This document shows positions 38,701-47,526 of a stretch of DNA of 64,000 nucleotides, in pieces (position 1 is the first letter of the stretch; each line of letters opens with the position of its first letter). A program made the translations under genes and the position numbers. Location of the stretch: contig JABDRB010000002.1 in assembly GCA_013041925.1 (NCBI GenBank), positions 26,744 through 90,743 on the forward strand. Direction: 5' to 3'. The notes under the pieces were generated by a model that saw only the letters and a program-made list of their open reading frames with translations, was not told the DNA's origin and did not search any database. This stretch comes from Akkermansiaceae bacterium (lineage in GTDB: Bacteria; Verrucomicrobiota; Verrucomicrobiia; Verrucomicrobiales; Akkermansiaceae).

Positions 38701-41511
38701 AGCCGACTCCGGGTCTATGGCTCCCAACAGTTTCCATGGGCCACCGAGGACGGTATGAAAATCAAACTCGTGCCCGAGAAAAAACGCTACAACCCAGGTG
38801 ACAAGGCACGCATCCTTGTCATGACTCCCATTGAAGGCACCGCGCTCATCACCGTCGAACGCTCAGGTGTGCATCGCGAATACCGACGCGAACTCAAAGC
38901 CGATAACCCCGTCATCGAGTTCCCCCTCACCGAGCTCGATGCCCCCAATGCTTTTGTCTCCGTTATCGTCATCCGTGGCGCTGCTGATAGCCCCCGTAAG
39001 CACAAAGAGCCCGCACTCAAACTCGGATACTGCACACTCAATGTCACCAACGTCAAAGACCGCCTCAACATCGCGCTCAATGTCGCAGGTAGCCAGCACC
39101 GCCCCGGCGAACCCACCACCGTCACCGGCACCGTCACCCAGGCAGATGGCTCCGCGGCCGCTGGCGCCGAGCTTGTTCTCTACGCCGAGGACGAAGGCAC
39201 ACTTGCCGTCGCCGGATACAACAACCCCGAGCCCATGGCCACCTTCCACGCACCACGCCCATTACTCGTGGATTGCGGCACATCCTTCTCAACCTTCATC
39301 CCCGAAAACCCAGACACCTATGCATTTGGAAACAAGGGTTTCACCATCGGCGGTGGTGAAGGCGGGGGCGGGTTTGGCGGCGGCGACTTCCCTCTTCAAG
39401 CCCGCACCGACTTCAATCCGTGTGCTGTCTGGCTCCCCCAAATCATGACCGATACCAACGGGAAATTTACAGCCACTTTCACCAACCCAGACACACTCAC
39501 CCGCTACCGCGTCATCGCCGTGGCCCTGCATGGAAAGAGTAAATTTGGTGATACCAGCACCCACTACACCGTGGACAAACCCATCATGCTCGAACCATCC
39601 ACCCCACGCTACGCCAGCGAGGGAGACCAACTCAAACCCAAGGTCCTCGTCCAGAATCATTCCAATTTCAAAGGCACTTGGAAAATCTCCCTTGCCACCA
39701 CCAGCATCACCACCACTCCATCGGGTGACTCCACCACCAAAACCATCTCCCTCGAACCCGGTGGATCAAGCACCGTGTATTTCGATGTCACATTCGCCGG
39801 AACAGGCACCGCCCAGTGGACATGGGCAGCCACTCCACTCAAGCTTCATGGGGGAGAAAATCTCACCCCGTCCCTGACGCGCGATCTCTCCGACATGGCC
39901 GAAAGCCAATTCGAGGTCACCTACCCCGCTCCTCTCATGCGCCAGGTGCAATGCGTCTCGATGCAGAACAACGAACGTTACAACCTTCTCGACGGACTCA
40001 ACCCTGAGCTGCTTGATGGTCGTGGCCACATCGACCTTGAGCTCTCGAACTCACTGCTTCTCGAAGCCAGCGGCGCTGTCGATTTCCTTCTCCACTATCC
40101 ATACGGGTGTGTTGAACAAACCACGTCATCCATGATGCCATGGTTCGCTGTGCGCGACCTCAAATCCCTCGTCCCCGGGTTCAAAGGAACCAAGGAGACC
40201 GATATCGCCAAAGCGATTCAAACTGGCGCCAACCGTCTACTCACCATGCAGACCCGCGCGGGTGGCCTCGCCTACTGGCCAGGCGGAACCGAGCCCGAAA
40301 AATGGGCCAGCTCCTACGGCGGCCTCGGTCTTCTTCTCGCCCGCAAACACGGTGCACAGGTTCCAGAAAGCGCCATCAACCAACTGACCCAGTGGCTCGC
40401 CGAATCACTTAAAACCAACGCTGAACCCGACCCATCACAGCACCGCCAGTGGGACTTCGAAAGCCGCACCCGCGCACTCTATGTCCTCGCACTCGCCGGC
40501 AAACCCGAGATCGCCTTGCAGAATAAATGGCTCGATGCCCAGCAACAGCTCAGCCCAACCGCCCGCGCCTTCCTCGCCCTCGCCATCAACACGTCCGGCG
40601 GCAATCCCGCAAGTGCCACCGCACTCCTCAGCAACACCCAACCACGCACAAAAAACAATCACTGGATGCGTTACCATACAGACCATGCCATGAACGTCTT
40701 TGCATGGTCCGAGATCGCTCCCAACGACGAGCGTGTCTATACCGCCATGCAGAACATGCTTGCCGAACGTAACCCATACGGACACTGGCGCACCACCTGG
40801 TGCAACGCGTGGGCACTCCAAGCGATGAGCTCTTTCGCCCGCCATGTGGAAAACGACCGCCAACCGTCGACGCTGCAGCTCGTTTCCAACGGGGAAACCC
40901 AAACCATCACCTTGGACCAGAACTCACCCACCCGCACCGTCCGCATCCCCCTCCAACCCGGAATCAAACTCGTCGCATCCAGTAATAACCGAGCCTACGC
41001 CAACCTCCAACTCAGCGCCAAACCGAAGCTCCAACCCACCGGCCCATGGGGGAACAACGGACTCTCGATCACCCGCCGATACGAACAACTCCTCGCAAAC
41101 GGCTCCGTCAAAAACATGGACCAACCCCAGATCGGCGACCTCATCAAAATCAGCCTCGATATCACTTTCCCTGAGGCTCTTAACTATGTGGTCATCGAGG
41201 ATCGACTCCCCTCATTGTTCGAGGTCGTCAATAACGACTTTGCCAGCCAACGTTCACAATTCAACACCAACTCCGACAACGCATGGCGCATCGCCCACAA
41301 GGAACTTCGCTCCGACCGCGCATCGTTCTTCATCAACCGCTCATGGCACCAAGGCACCCAAACCATTTCCTACTTGGCCCGAGTCACCTCCGCTGGCACC
41401 GCCACAGCACCCGCTGCTAAAGTCGAAGCCATGTACGACCCCGAACGTCTCGCCCTCAGCGACAGCAAAAAACTAACTACACTCCAGCTGAAAACCGTCG
41501 TCAGCGAGTAA
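35788..41511 (+). CDS. Bacterial alpha-2-macroglobulin (YfhM-like), thioester type
   Basis: 1907 residues. A signal peptide without lipobox (MNLFIRSVAVLAIILPSWIQA) suggests a soluble periplasmic protein, unlike the lipoprotein of E. coli. MG-type domains include LMFTDRNLYRPGETVHLKG near residue 605. A Gly-rich bait-like insert (residues 1188-1202) precedes the C-terminal half, in which YGCVEQ places the thioester cysteine at 1441 and glutamine at 1444. It would trap and covalently bind attacking proteases. PBP1C follows 83 bp downstream, the same partnership as in enterobacteria, where it is thought to guard the wall. Confidence 0.93.
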   Translation: MNLFIRSVAVLAIILPSWIQAATTLQISTSKLTPESQIEIIFDRAVASDDAVNQGSANRILKIKPAIQGTIRWRSTNIARFIPSEAPQMGTTYSFSIAKGHTFQDGTPLPPIKLKTITSEPFRVQGSSRRSPSTEYTRLPSYYVYFNDSIDEQKSARFFLFKNKDGQQVAASVRRAVWGDIKSSYYRGKTWQERYDAVHTGKNAPPNDTLTTPIPNALMVQPVAPLPVGDKWYLHVLKKIPNASCSTADRVGRQIWIGDVDPFKLGSVQAYIAANQPRQINLTFSAYIPTTMSQEQLAALIQCVPTLKKAHYKVLGKTIVITGNLRDHDQWTVSINQALPSSNGLVLNQPQKEIITFKSVPTGLALPAFDSAQLATGNRLYSIDTVNIASTRIRIKQLTPDQVVRTMQGYRHYKGSGHNHKRISPEHPIPYTLIEGKTIYDRTVFLDNKIDTSRDLPLDWNEVLPKSAHTTCFFVSVEGAAKDGARGGNRIAQSFVQLTDIGLCWKINDKEALLYAFSCQTGKPLPNVRLQVFNEDAQPAESAITNANGIARIPRHQAARHLRATRGRDCYITPFDNTLDTVSLWRFPVDIDWNHLAGWKRSVLMFTDRNLYRPGETVHLKGIARRYLDNQIDLNAEKSAQLIISDSASRVLVDKNVTLSSNGTFDHSLNLPTQTVGRFRIKLIFPDEPAHEDDDSWVTDRYRIFHHAFNVQEFRRNAYEVTSNIPASQPGDDSITLELDASYYQGQPVKEGTVIWHFDATQTGFYPDQFRDFLFGDHRRNDSYYWSHYFGYNEDPTRRGSSDRNGEGLLNSEGKTAISFDLPELIFPTALSVNIHSEVTDARNQTITSRSSTTVHPADTYVGISRIDQLIRVGENPKLEMIAVDTHGDRCSTRVNVTVNIHREYHESVKIKSPDGKVSVKNTKKKADVMETQLTIDPNKAVTLSFVPEHAGQHIVTIKGTDQGGKTFCTASRLRVYGSQQFPWATEDGMKIKLVPEKKRYNPGDKARILVMTPIEGTALITVERSGVHREYRRELKADNPVIEFPLTELDAPNAFVSVIVIRGAADSPRKHKEPALKLGYCTLNVTNVKDRLNIALNVAGSQHRPGEPTTVTGTVTQADGSAAAGAELVLYAEDEGTLAVAGYNNPEPMATFHAPRPLLVDCGTSFSTFIPENPDTYAFGNKGFTIGGGEGGGGFGGGDFPLQARTDFNPCAVWLPQIMTDTNGKFTATFTNPDTLTRYRVIAVALHGKSKFGDTSTHYTVDKPIMLEPSTPRYASEGDQLKPKVLVQNHSNFKGTWKISLATTSITTTPSGDSTTKTISLEPGGSSTVYFDVTFAGTGTAQWTWAATPLKLHGGENLTPSLTRDLSDMAESQFEVTYPAPLMRQVQCVSMQNNERYNLLDGLNPELLDGRGHIDLELSNSLLLEASGAVDFLLHYPYGCVEQTTSSMMPWFAVRDLKSLVPGFKGTKETDIAKAIQTGANRLLTMQTRAGGLAYWPGGTEPEKWASSYGGLGLLLARKHGAQVPESAINQLTQWLAESLKTNAEPDPSQHRQWDFESRTRALYVLALAGKPEIALQNKWLDAQQQLSPTARAFLALAINTSGGNPASATALLSNTQPRTKNNHWMRYHTDHAMNVFAWSEIAPNDERVYTAMQNMLAERNPYGHWRTTWCNAWALQAMSSFARHVENDRQPSTLQLVSNGETQTITLDQNSPTRTVRIPLQPGIKLVASSNNRAYANLQLSAKPKLQPTGPWGNNGLSITRRYEQLLANGSVKNMDQPQIGDLIKISLDITFPEALNYVVIEDRLPSLFEVVNNDFASQRSQFNTNSDNAWRIAHKELRSDRASFFINRSWHQGTQTISYLARVTSAGTATAPAAKVEAMYDPERLALSDSKKLTTLQLKTVVSE

Positions 41512-41594
41512 ACAGCAGGAACGCCGAGCCCCAGATCGGCAACCACCACCCGTCTACCTAGCACGCCAAACCACCCCCGCCACTCCTCACGCAT

Positions 41595-43895
41595 TTGAAA
41601 CTCAACCTCCCAGGCTGGCTTAAGAAACGACCGAAAAATATTCGGCGCAACATTGCTTATGCATGTCTAGCGACCTTAGGAGCTTGCCTCACAGGATATT
41701 TCATTCTCCCCCTTGCCTTTCCTGTCCCAGCAAGCATCGCCACTGGCCCAGCCCCCTCCGTGATGCTGCTCGATCGCGATGGCGAACCACTCAACCACAG
41801 GGTCAGGGCGGATTACTATCGCCAGCGCGCCACATCACTCGATGACATCCCATCCGACCTTATCCAAGCGACACTCGCAGCTGAGGATAGACGCTTCTAC
41901 CAGCACGGCGGCATCGATATCCGCGCCACCGCCCGCGCGCTCCGTGATTCATTCAACCATCAATATTTCGTTTCGGGTGCCTCCACCGTCACCCAGCAAA
42001 CCGTGAAGCTCAGCTCCCATCAATCCAGCCGAACTATCCTCACCAAAGCCCGTGAATGCCTCACCGCCCGTCATGTCGAAATGGTCCACACAAAAGATGA
42101 AATACTAACATCCTACTTCAACCACCTCGACTACGGCAACCTTTCCCAAGGACCACTCCAAGCAGCACGCTCCTACTTTGGCAAAGCGCTCAGCCAACTC
42201 TCGCTCGCCGAGTGCGCCTTACTCGCAGGGCTCCCCCAAGCACCGAGCCGACTCAACCCGCGCCGCAACCCTGAGGCAGCGATCAAACGACGCAACTGGA
42301 TTCTCGATCGTATGACCATCGTCTACCAGACCCCCAAGAACCGAATCGAACGAGCCAAGCGTGAGCCGATGCAGCTGCATCACCAACGTCCCTCAAACCT
42401 TGCCCCTCATCTCGCCCAGCTCATGCGATACAGCACGACCCATCAACACGAGGATATCCACACCACGCTCTCGGCGTCCCTCCAGCGAGACGTCACAGAC
42501 ATCGTGCGCCATCAAGTCAATAGACTCGCCGATAAACACATCCAAAACGCTGGCGTGGTCGTTATCCACAATCCAACAGGTCAGGTTCTCGCGTTTGTCG
42601 GGTCCCCAGATTTTCAACATGCCCACAACGGCCAGATCGATGCCGCCCGCACACCACGCTCACCAGGGTCCGCCCTCAAACCCTTCACCTACCTGCTCGC
42701 CTTCGAACAGGGTGGCATGAACCCCGCCACCATCATCGAGGATATCCCCACCCGATTTGCGGATTCCCGGGGCGAAAAGGCTTTTGTGAATTACAACCGC
42801 AGCCACCAAGGCCCCGTCACCATCCACCACGCATTAGCGAACTCCCTCAACATCCCCGCCGTCCGCGTCCTCAATACCGTCGGCGGGGCTTCCGCCCTCC
42901 ATCAAACCCTCAACCGCTTTGGCATCACAACCTTGCATCAACAACCCGCCCACTACGGCCTCGGACTCACCCTAGGAAGCGGTGAGGTCACCTTGCTCGA
43001 GCTCACCAATGCCTACGCCACCCTCGCCCGTATGGGCAGATATCAACCCGTCCGCTTCCTCCCCCACCCACCGACCAACAAGCCGCCTATCGCGTCCTAC
43101 GCATCCACTTGGATGCTCGCCCAAACCATGTGCAACAACGCAGCCCGCACATCAGCTTTCGGCCCCCACTCATCTCTCCGTCTCCCCTTCCCCTGTGCCG
43201 TGAAAACAGGAACCTCCACCGACTTCCGCGATAACTGGTGTCTTGGCTTCACCGCCGACTTCACCGTCGGTGTCTGGGCCGGCAACCTCGATAACACCCC
43301 CATGCGTGGCATCTCGGGCGTCACCGGCGCCGGCCCCATCTTCCATGCCACCATGCTACGGCTCCACCGCGACCACAACCCGAGATGGTTTAAACAACCC
43401 CAAGGAATGACCACCTGCCATATCCACACCCACACAGGAAAACGATTACCCAACAACACAGGGAGATCGGTCACCCTCACTCTACCCACCGACCAATTAC
43501 CGCCACCGGCACAGCCATCCGACTACGACCTCCGAGGCCGCGTCCTCCTCGACACCCGCTACGCCGAGTGGCTAATCCAGGAGGCAGACAGGGCCATCTT
43601 CGCCCAACTCAACGCTCAAAACTCATCATCAAAAAACAACCACACCCCACTGCGTATCATCGCACCCTCACGCGAGGCCAAGTACATGCTTGACCCCGAC
43701 CTACCTAAAAACGGCAAGCAACTACAGCTCATCACTGATTTCCCCAACGAACACACATGGAATTCTCCTACCTTGAAAATTCAATCCATCAACGGTCACA
43801 GCACCGCTACCCTCACCCCAGGGAAACACCTCATCACCCTCACCGACACCACCGGCCGCCATACCACCCGATTAATCTTGGTGGAGGAACTGTAA
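41595..43895 (+). CDS. pbpC: Penicillin-binding protein 1C
   Basis: 766 residues from a TTG start; no ATG lies before the core. A single N-terminal membrane helix is followed by the glycosyltransferase domain, with ATLAAEDRRFYQHGGID holding the catalytic Glu97 and FVSGASTVTQQTVKL. The transpeptidase has SPGSALKP (Ser359, Lys362), NSLNIP and KTGTS (Lys537). A C-terminal beta-rich BiPBP_C-type domain follows. It polymerises and crosslinks peptidoglycan at the inner membrane. Lies directly after the macroglobulin gene in the pair often seen in Gram-negative bacteria. Confidence 0.94.
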   Translation: MKLNLPGWLKKRPKNIRRNIAYACLATLGACLTGYFILPLAFPVPASIATGPAPSVMLLDRDGEPLNHRVRADYYRQRATSLDDIPSDLIQATLAAEDRRFYQHGGIDIRATARALRDSFNHQYFVSGASTVTQQTVKLSSHQSSRTILTKARECLTARHVEMVHTKDEILTSYFNHLDYGNLSQGPLQAARSYFGKALSQLSLAECALLAGLPQAPSRLNPRRNPEAAIKRRNWILDRMTIVYQTPKNRIERAKREPMQLHHQRPSNLAPHLAQLMRYSTTHQHEDIHTTLSASLQRDVTDIVRHQVNRLADKHIQNAGVVVIHNPTGQVLAFVGSPDFQHAHNGQIDAARTPRSPGSALKPFTYLLAFEQGGMNPATIIEDIPTRFADSRGEKAFVNYNRSHQGPVTIHHALANSLNIPAVRVLNTVGGASALHQTLNRFGITTLHQQPAHYGLGLTLGSGEVTLLELTNAYATLARMGRYQPVRFLPHPPTNKPPIASYASTWMLAQTMCNNAARTSAFGPHSSLRLPFPCAVKTGTSTDFRDNWCLGFTADFTVGVWAGNLDNTPMRGISGVTGAGPIFHATMLRLHRDHNPRWFKQPQGMTTCHIHTHTGKRLPNNTGRSVTLTLPTDQLPPPAQPSDYDLRGRVLLDTRYAEWLIQEADRAIFAQLNAQNSSSKNNHTPLRIIAPSREAKYMLDPDLPKNGKQLQLITDFPNEHTWNSPTLKIQSINGHSTATLTPGKHLITLTDTTGRHTTRLILVEEL

Positions 43896-44252
43896 CACGA
43901 ATAAATCTAGAACCCCACCACCCGTGCATGGTGTGGACATGAAAACGCACTCACGCTCTTTGCCTCGGGCGACGGTCGCGTCGGCTCTGTGCGTAGGCGT
44001 CAGGATACAGAAATTTACTTCGGTCAAATCAAGGCGGGGCATGAGATTCGCCACAAACTAGTAACGCCCTATCCAACGTTTGGATTCAAATGATCAAGGG
44101 GCATCTAATCCTATTAGACTCTATCCTCCACCTGGGTAACAACGCAGCCTGCGATCACACTACGCTTCCGTTATGCGCAGATGAAGACGCTGAATTCCTC
44201 CTTTTCAACCTCGCCTGAAATAAAACAACCCACAAATTAAGAATAACCCATC
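43896..44252. other. Intergenic region with a possible gene remnant and an inverted repeat
   Basis: No intact gene. A plus-strand frame without a start (about 43911-44092) reads ALTLFASGDGRVGSV and ends in TPYPTFGFK; it may be a degraded gene tail, but I do not recognise it. A perfect TCTAAT / ATTAGA repeat with a 3 bp spacer (44104-44118) could be an operator for the broken genes that follow. Confidence 0.35.
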
Positions 44253-44603
44253 ATAAAACTACTCGCCCTCGGAGCCTCCACCAGCTCGTCATCTATCAAC
44301 CAACAACTAGCCAGCTACACCGCTGCCTTTAAAAATATCTACGACTGGGAAACACGCGCCGAACAGAAAGTCTGGCAGGATAAACCGATGCTTTTGCTCA
44401 GCACCTCACCAGGACCACGCGGAGCCGCCACCGTCATGGAATCAGGAATTGCCACCTTTCCCCGCATAGGTGCTCAACTTGCTGCCAGCTTCAGCCTACC
44501 CAGCTTCTACGAACAATTTTCTAAAAACGGAATAAAGGACCTTACTCACAGCTCGCACCTAAGCGATGCCATTAGCGCTTTCGCAAACGCCCTCAACCAA
44601 TAA
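44253..44603 (+). pseudogene. NAD(P)H-dependent FMN reductase with internal in-frame deletion
   Basis: The frame reads KLLALGASTSSSSINQQLAS, then directly YTAAFKNIYDWETR, KVWQDKPMLLLSTSPGPRG and a complete C-terminus with FSLPSFYEQFS. In flavodoxin-fold FMN reductases about 70 residues normally separate the first strand-helix unit from the SYxAAFKN segment; they are missing here. The junction falls on a short SYTAA-like repeat, as expected for deletion between direct repeats. The expected start codon is ATA at 44253; the first ATG is only at 44388. The central strands of the flavodoxin fold are lost, so the product is probably inactive. Confidence 0.75.
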
Positions 44604-44614
44604 CCCGACTGATC

Positions 44615-44782
44615 ATGAAACATCTACCCAACATCGCCGGGGGCCTCCTCGGCCTCGCCTTCCACATCTTCCTCACCAACGGAGGCGGACTCCTCGATCC
44701 ACCCGTCGTCGCCCTTTCATTACTCGCCGCCTACCTCCTATGGGTCGGCCGCAAGAAATTCTGTGGACTTCTCAACAATTGA
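44615..44782 (+). pseudogene. DoxX-family membrane protein with internal in-frame deletion
   Basis: 55 residues. MKHLPNIAGGLLGLAF corresponds to the N-terminal helix of DoxX-like proteins, and HIFLTNGGGLLDPPVVALSL with YLLWVGRKKFCGLL to the C-terminus. The middle two helices, about 75 residues, are missing. The junction LAF occurs at both expected ends, again a short repeat. The frame stays open and the ATG is intact, so a mini-protein could be made, but DoxX function needs the four-helix bundle. It follows the broken FMN reductase by 11 bp. Confidence 0.7.
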
Positions 44783-44802
44783 TACACCCAGCCTTAATCC
44801 CT

Positions 44803-45456
44803 CTACCAGTCCACATCATACCCACGGGTATCCACGTGCACAAAGCTTCTGTAACGACCCACGCCGCCGGAAAACTTACGTTTCTTGCGTAAATAGCGTG
44901 CAACGCTAGCGACGTAATGAGGCGTTGCTCCTTGAAAGACCACGTCGACCGCTTGGTTCGCCTTATGCAGGGATCGAGATTTTCCTCGAACCGCCCAATT
45001 GTAGTGAGGGCTACGGTAAGCCGAAAGGATCGATTTAACAGGTAAACCCATCTCACGTGACATCCGGTCAACCACTTTCAGTGTCGGTCCCATTTTTTTC
45101 CACATGCTGCGTGGCGGCAAGCTGTTCACAATACGTCCCCTTGTCTTGAAATGGGGGGCAAGCACCATGCGTGGCGTAATATTGCGCAGATGAAGGCTTT
45201 TAATGTAGTTCGCGTATCGATTGACGTTGTCTCCCTTGAGACGAACCCACGACTGAGGAATGCCAGCTACTGGTTGACTCGAGTAGCCGAACAAGCCGGC
45301 ATCAGCATCGTCAGCCCCCAGAATAAGACCTGCTAAAGCGGCTCCTCCCAGACCCATAAACCGCCTGCGCCCGTAAGAACCCAAAATGGCTTCGCTTTGG
45401 GAAACCTCCTCCGCTTGATTGACTAGTAAATGATCCACGCCTTCCTGATTTTGCAA
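44803..45456 (-). CDS. Tat-exported M15-like (DUF882) peptidase, paralogue 1
   Basis: 217 residues. A twin-arginine signal (YGRRRFMGLGGAALAGLILG) directs export of the folded protein. The domain shows AYRSPHYN, then SLHKANQAVDV and FVHVDTRG, which supply His, Asp and His metal ligands in the pattern of M15A/YcbK-type LD- or DD-carboxypeptidase-like proteins. It probably cuts or binds peptidoglycan peptides. The neighbouring gene at 45606 is highly similar in the domain but different in signal and linker, so they arose by tandem duplication. It ends in RGYDVDW, as the paralogue ends in RGMNVDW. Confidence 0.85.
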   Translation of the reverse strand: MQNQEGVDHLLVNQAEEVSQSEAILGSYGRRRFMGLGGAALAGLILGADDADAGLFGYSSQPVAGIPQSWVRLKGDNVNRYANYIKSLHLRNITPRMVLAPHFKTRGRIVNSLPPRSMWKKMGPTLKVVDRMSREMGLPVKSILSAYRSPHYNWAVRGKSRSLHKANQAVDVVFQGATPHYVASVARYLRKKRKFSGGVGRYRSFVHVDTRGYDVDW

Positions 45457-45543
45457 AATTTACCTATTAATAGCCCAAACCTCCATCAGCAACAACCAAA
45501 AAGTAAAGATTTGTTAATCATTTGATCCAACCCCATCTCCCCC

Positions 45544-45577
45544 CAAAAAAAGGCCCATTCTCTCGAGAAGAACGGGC
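45544..45577 (-). terminator. Rho-independent terminator downstream of M15 paralogue 2
   Basis: On the minus strand, a 9 bp stem (45569-45577 with 45553-45561, one G-U pair) with a 7 nt loop is followed by one C and seven T (45545-45551). It separates the two M15-like genes, so they are probably transcribed separately. Confidence 0.85.
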
Positions 45578-45605
45578 ACTTGCAACAGGGAGATGACAAA
45601 AGGTT

Positions 45606-46265
45606 TTACCAATCGACATTCATGCCGCGGGTATCAACATGCACAAAGCCAGAATAGCGGCCGATGCCCCCCTTAAAATAACCTTGAGTGCGCATCTGCT
45701 TGGCGACGTAAGCCGCGTGATAAGGAGAAATTCCGCGAAACTTGATATCCGTGGCCATGTTCTGCATGTGGTAGGACTTCCTCTTCCCTCCCACAGCGCG
45801 ATTGTAGCGTGGACTGCGGTAGGCCGAGGTGATCTCGCGCAATGGAGCACCGATACGGGTGACCATTTTATCGACGAGCTTCAATGTGGGTGCCATCTTT
45901 TTCCATTGTGACTTGGGTGGCAGGCTGTTCTGCGTGCGTCCCCGAGTCTTAAAGTGAGGAGCCAGCACCATACGTGGTGTGATGTTGCGCAGATTGAGGC
46001 TCTGGATGTAGCGACCGTAGCGAAGCACGTCTGACCCCTTTGCCTGCACCCATGCGTGTGGGATACCAGGAACCGGTTCGTTGCTCATCAGGCCAAAAAA
46101 CGCACCCTCACTTTTGGGAGCTCCCAAAATGACACCCGCAGAGGCAAGGCCGACGGTGGCAAGAAATTGTCGCCGGGGGCTCGATGCCTGTGGCTTCAAA
46201 TATTCAGGGACACCACCTCCTATGAGAAATTGACTGGTCTGATTATCGGCCATGTTTTTTTGCAT
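45606..46265 (-). CDS. Tat-exported M15-like (DUF882) peptidase, paralogue 2
   Basis: 219 residues from the ATG giving MQKNMADNQ; MADNQ four codons later is equally possible and the longer frame to 46388 is unlikely. The Tat signal is SSPRRQFLATVGLASAGVIL. The catalytic domain is close to paralogue 1 and shares LRNITPRMVLAPHFKTRGR. AYRSPRYN, SYHMQNMATDI and FVHVDTRG hold the metal ligands. An export-competent, zinc-dependent wall peptidase is the best guess. A terminator follows on the same strand. Confidence 0.85.
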   Translation of the reverse strand: MQKNMADNQTSQFLIGGGVPEYLKPQASSPRRQFLATVGLASAGVILGAPKSEGAFFGLMSNEPVPGIPHAWVQAKGSDVLRYGRYIQSLNLRNITPRMVLAPHFKTRGRTQNSLPPKSQWKKMAPTLKLVDKMVTRIGAPLREITSAYRSPRYNRAVGGKRKSYHMQNMATDIKFRGISPYHAAYVAKQMRTQGYFKGGIGRYSGFVHVDTRGMNVDW

Positions 46266-46462
46266 AGTAGGCAGGATTGCTTGGGGGGTGGGTGTTTGAT
46301 TTGTGAACTTCTTGTCGCGAAATAGCGTGCCGCATGTCCTGCTGTTTGGCCAGAGGTTTTTTTGATTGTCTGGCGAAATCACCCTCATCTAAACCCTTGA
46401 AAATAAGGGACCTCAATAGATTGAAGCGATTTCTAGCGAAGAAAAAAAAACAACCCATAAGG

Positions 46463-47518
46463 TTAAATTTCATCATTAAAATAAATCTTTACAAATTTCA
46501 TCTGCTTTTCCTCGTCAAACCCTCGTTCAAAACTCGCCTCGTCGGCCTCCTTAAACGCTGGGGCAAAACTGATATTAACCCCAGTATCAAGCTTCATGGT
46601 GCTACGAAAACGATTTCCCGCCTTACGTGCGATTTTTTTATCGATGGTAAACGTCTCGTCGAGCGCGCCCTCATCCTCGTCACCTTGATTCGATTGAAAC
46701 TCGTCAAATTTTTCAATGATGGCAGGCTCCCTCAGCGCCTCTTCACGGAAATGCTTGAGGTCGAACTCATCGCGCTCTTCAAAGTAACTCATCGCCTGAT
46801 TGGCCACCCTGCATTTATCCTCAGCTTCCATTGCGTCCGGTAAACCTTCCTTGGCAAAAGAAACACACATGTCCGCGTAGCGACGCGTCATATAGTCATC
46901 ATCACGCCGAAACTTCACGCCGAGGAAATCGCGCACCCAGAAGTGCGTGCCGGCACTGCTTTTATCAAAGGTGTAAACAAGATAGCCATCATCCTTCCTG
47001 CTATTGATGATGAGACATCCCTTGTCGATCTTATCGGGAGAGATCCCTTGGTGCGTAATCAACTGAAGGTTCCCATTGTCGTCCGCAATCTCCAAAAAAT
47101 GCACTCGGCTTTCCGATTTGATAATGCTGATCGCCTGGAGCGGTTCCCCATCAACTAAAACATCCTTCACCAGAGCCACGCAGAGATCACCGGATTTGAT
47201 ATTCGGATGCTTCGAGGTGTTATGGAGATGCCGGGCGACCTTTCGCCCCTGCTCGAGCAGGGCATCCTGATTTTCAAAGATAGCCGCTGCGTAGCGGTAA
47301 ACCTCGTTGAGGTCCAGCGACGAGTGATGGGCAAAGGACATCGCCTCCAAACTTTTAAACGGTTTAAGAAAGGAGGGGGTCAGAACTCCGCTATCGTCAT
47401 CAGAAAATTGGCATAACTCCTTGGAGGTGCGCAGGGGTTCCGACCGTAACGGGTTTCCAACTTTGGCAAGTGACAGCGAGGCTAGCTTGGCTCGCCTGAA
47501 ATTCAGTGTGGTGGACAT
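46463..47518 (-). CDS. Nucleoid-associated protein, NdpA/YejK-like
   Basis: 351 residues. The length, the pattern of PF04245 (37-kDa nucleoid-associated protein) and elements such as YRYAAAIFENQDALLEQGRK, AISIIKSESRVHFLEI and FWVRDFLGVKFRRDDDYMTR, with an acidic DEDEGALDE stretch near residue 290, support it. YejK binds DNA in enterobacteria, and its role elsewhere is unclear. It lies 8 bp from the AgcS transporter stop on the same strand. Confidence 0.8.
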   Translation of the reverse strand: MSTTLNFRRAKLASLSLAKVGNPLRSEPLRTSKELCQFSDDDSGVLTPSFLKPFKSLEAMSFAHHSSLDLNEVYRYAAAIFENQDALLEQGRKVARHLHNTSKHPNIKSGDLCVALVKDVLVDGEPLQAISIIKSESRVHFLEIADDNGNLQLITHQGISPDKIDKGCLIINSRKDDGYLVYTFDKSSAGTHFWVRDFLGVKFRRDDDYMTRRYADMCVSFAKEGLPDAMEAEDKCRVANQAMSYFEERDEFDLKHFREEALREPAIIEKFDEFQSNQGDEDEGALDETFTIDKKIARKAGNRFRSTMKLDTGVNISFAPAFKEADEASFERGFDEEKQMKFVKIYFNDEI

Positions 47519-47526
47519 AGGAAAAA

